NCBI GenBank assembly: GCA_031283905.1 | Contig: JAITAW010000232.1 | Coordinates: forward strand, 1 to 14,089 | Direction of reading: 5' to 3' | Length of the DNA stretch: 14,089 nt | DNA from: Treponema sp. | Lineage (GTDB): Bacteria > Spirochaetota > Spirochaetia > Treponematales > Breznakiellaceae | The notes under the pieces: model-generated | What the model saw: only the letters and a program-made list of their open reading frames with translations | The model's database searches: none | Told to the model about the DNA's origin: nothing | Position numbers and translations under genes: made by a program | In this document: positions 13,843-14,089 of the stretch, one piece after another | Layout: each line of letters opens with the position of its first letter | How positions within the stretch are numbered: the first letter of the stretch is position 1

Positions 13843-14089
13843 ATATAAGAAAATTGTGGGGCAAGTTTAGTGATCTGCGGCGGAGAGAGTCTTTTTGATA
13901 CCCTCGGTAGTATGTCTCGCCGCTCAAGAGTATCTGCAATACTTTAATCTTTGGGGATTTAATACCCCGCGGCTCTTTGACGGTTAAGGAAGGAAGCGAA
14001 AGAAGATATAATGAAATAAAGAGAGAATATATACACAAGGCACACAAAGTATCGGTGTTGATATATCATATAGTATGTCCGGCGAAATA
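13843..14089. other. Terminal non-coding stretch with hairpins
   Basis: No gene is supported. One stem is GCGGCGGAG (13877-13885) with CTCGCCGC (13916-13923), one bulged base. It shares the CTCGCCGC/GCGGCG arms with the first hairpin of the 5784-5820 array, hinting at a common repeat family. A small AGTAT/ATACT hairpin (13929-13943) and a GGGG/CCCC hairpin (near 13954-13969) follow. The final 100 bp are AT-rich and featureless. Confidence 0.4.

Noticed and set aside
13739..14047. 102-codon minus-strand frame
   Set aside because: It is antisense to the Treponema-type hypothetical gene remnant and has no ribosome site or family motif. Part of it covers the hairpin-bearing tail.
1..14089. CRISPR array, tRNA or rRNA gene, diversity-generating retroelement
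   Set aside because: I looked for regularly spaced repeats, T-loop-like GGTTCGAATCC sequences and reverse-transcriptase motifs or adenine-biased repeat pairs, and found none.

Overview
The window looks like a chromosomal segment of a termite-gut-type Treponema (inference). The reasons are spirochaete-style flgK/flgL genes preceded by a flgN-like gene, a long FlgL, roughly balanced GC in the housekeeping genes, and many short hairpin repeats and decayed genes. No rRNA, tRNA or CRISPR array was seen.

Positions 1-6700 are mostly core genome. They hold the 3' end of dapA, a dus-type tRNA-dihydrouridine synthase, then flgN-flgK-flgL, all on the plus strand. A GCCGATAA box just upstream of flgN suggests that FliA (sigma-28) drives the hook-filament junction operon. 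The flgN-like protein carries an unusual acidic N-terminal extension built from a duplicated 52-bp unit and ending in an A10 tract. fliW and csrA, which I expect after flgL in treponemes, are absent here. Instead a 620-bp gap holds a terminator and four consecutive hairpins, followed by an RluA-family pseudouridine synthase.

Positions 6700-9000 hold a roughly 1-kb gap without a convincing gene. Its GC-rich half is full of hairpins, and its other half has a possible gene remnant. A complete cysK lies on the minus strand. It has an excellent promoter (TTGACA, 17 bp, extended TATAGT) and a perfect 26-bp palindrome just downstream of the predicted transcription start.

Positions 9000-14089 are a graveyard of accessory genes. 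A TetR-MBL hydrolase-MATE efflux operon is broken in all three genes: the regulator has lost half its HTH, the hydrolase has an in-frame TGA and a frameshift, and the transporter has a frameshift and small deletion near its N-terminus. A 109-bp MITE-like element with a GTT duplication follows. Next comes what I read as the wreck of a restriction-modification locus. A DNA methyltransferase is cut to 48 residues but keeps a near-consensus promoter and the TSPPY motif. A multiply frameshifted IS1-family transposase follows on the minus strand. After it is an AT-rich phospholipase-D-fold nuclease with a C-terminal domain that looks like a winged helix. A frameshifted, truncated Treponema-type hypothetical gene and a hairpin-bearing tail close the window.

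The most promising items for novelty are the methyltransferase plus PLD-nuclease relic, the hairpin array before the pseudouridine synthase, the cysK palindrome, and the duplicated, homopolymer-bearing FlgN extension.
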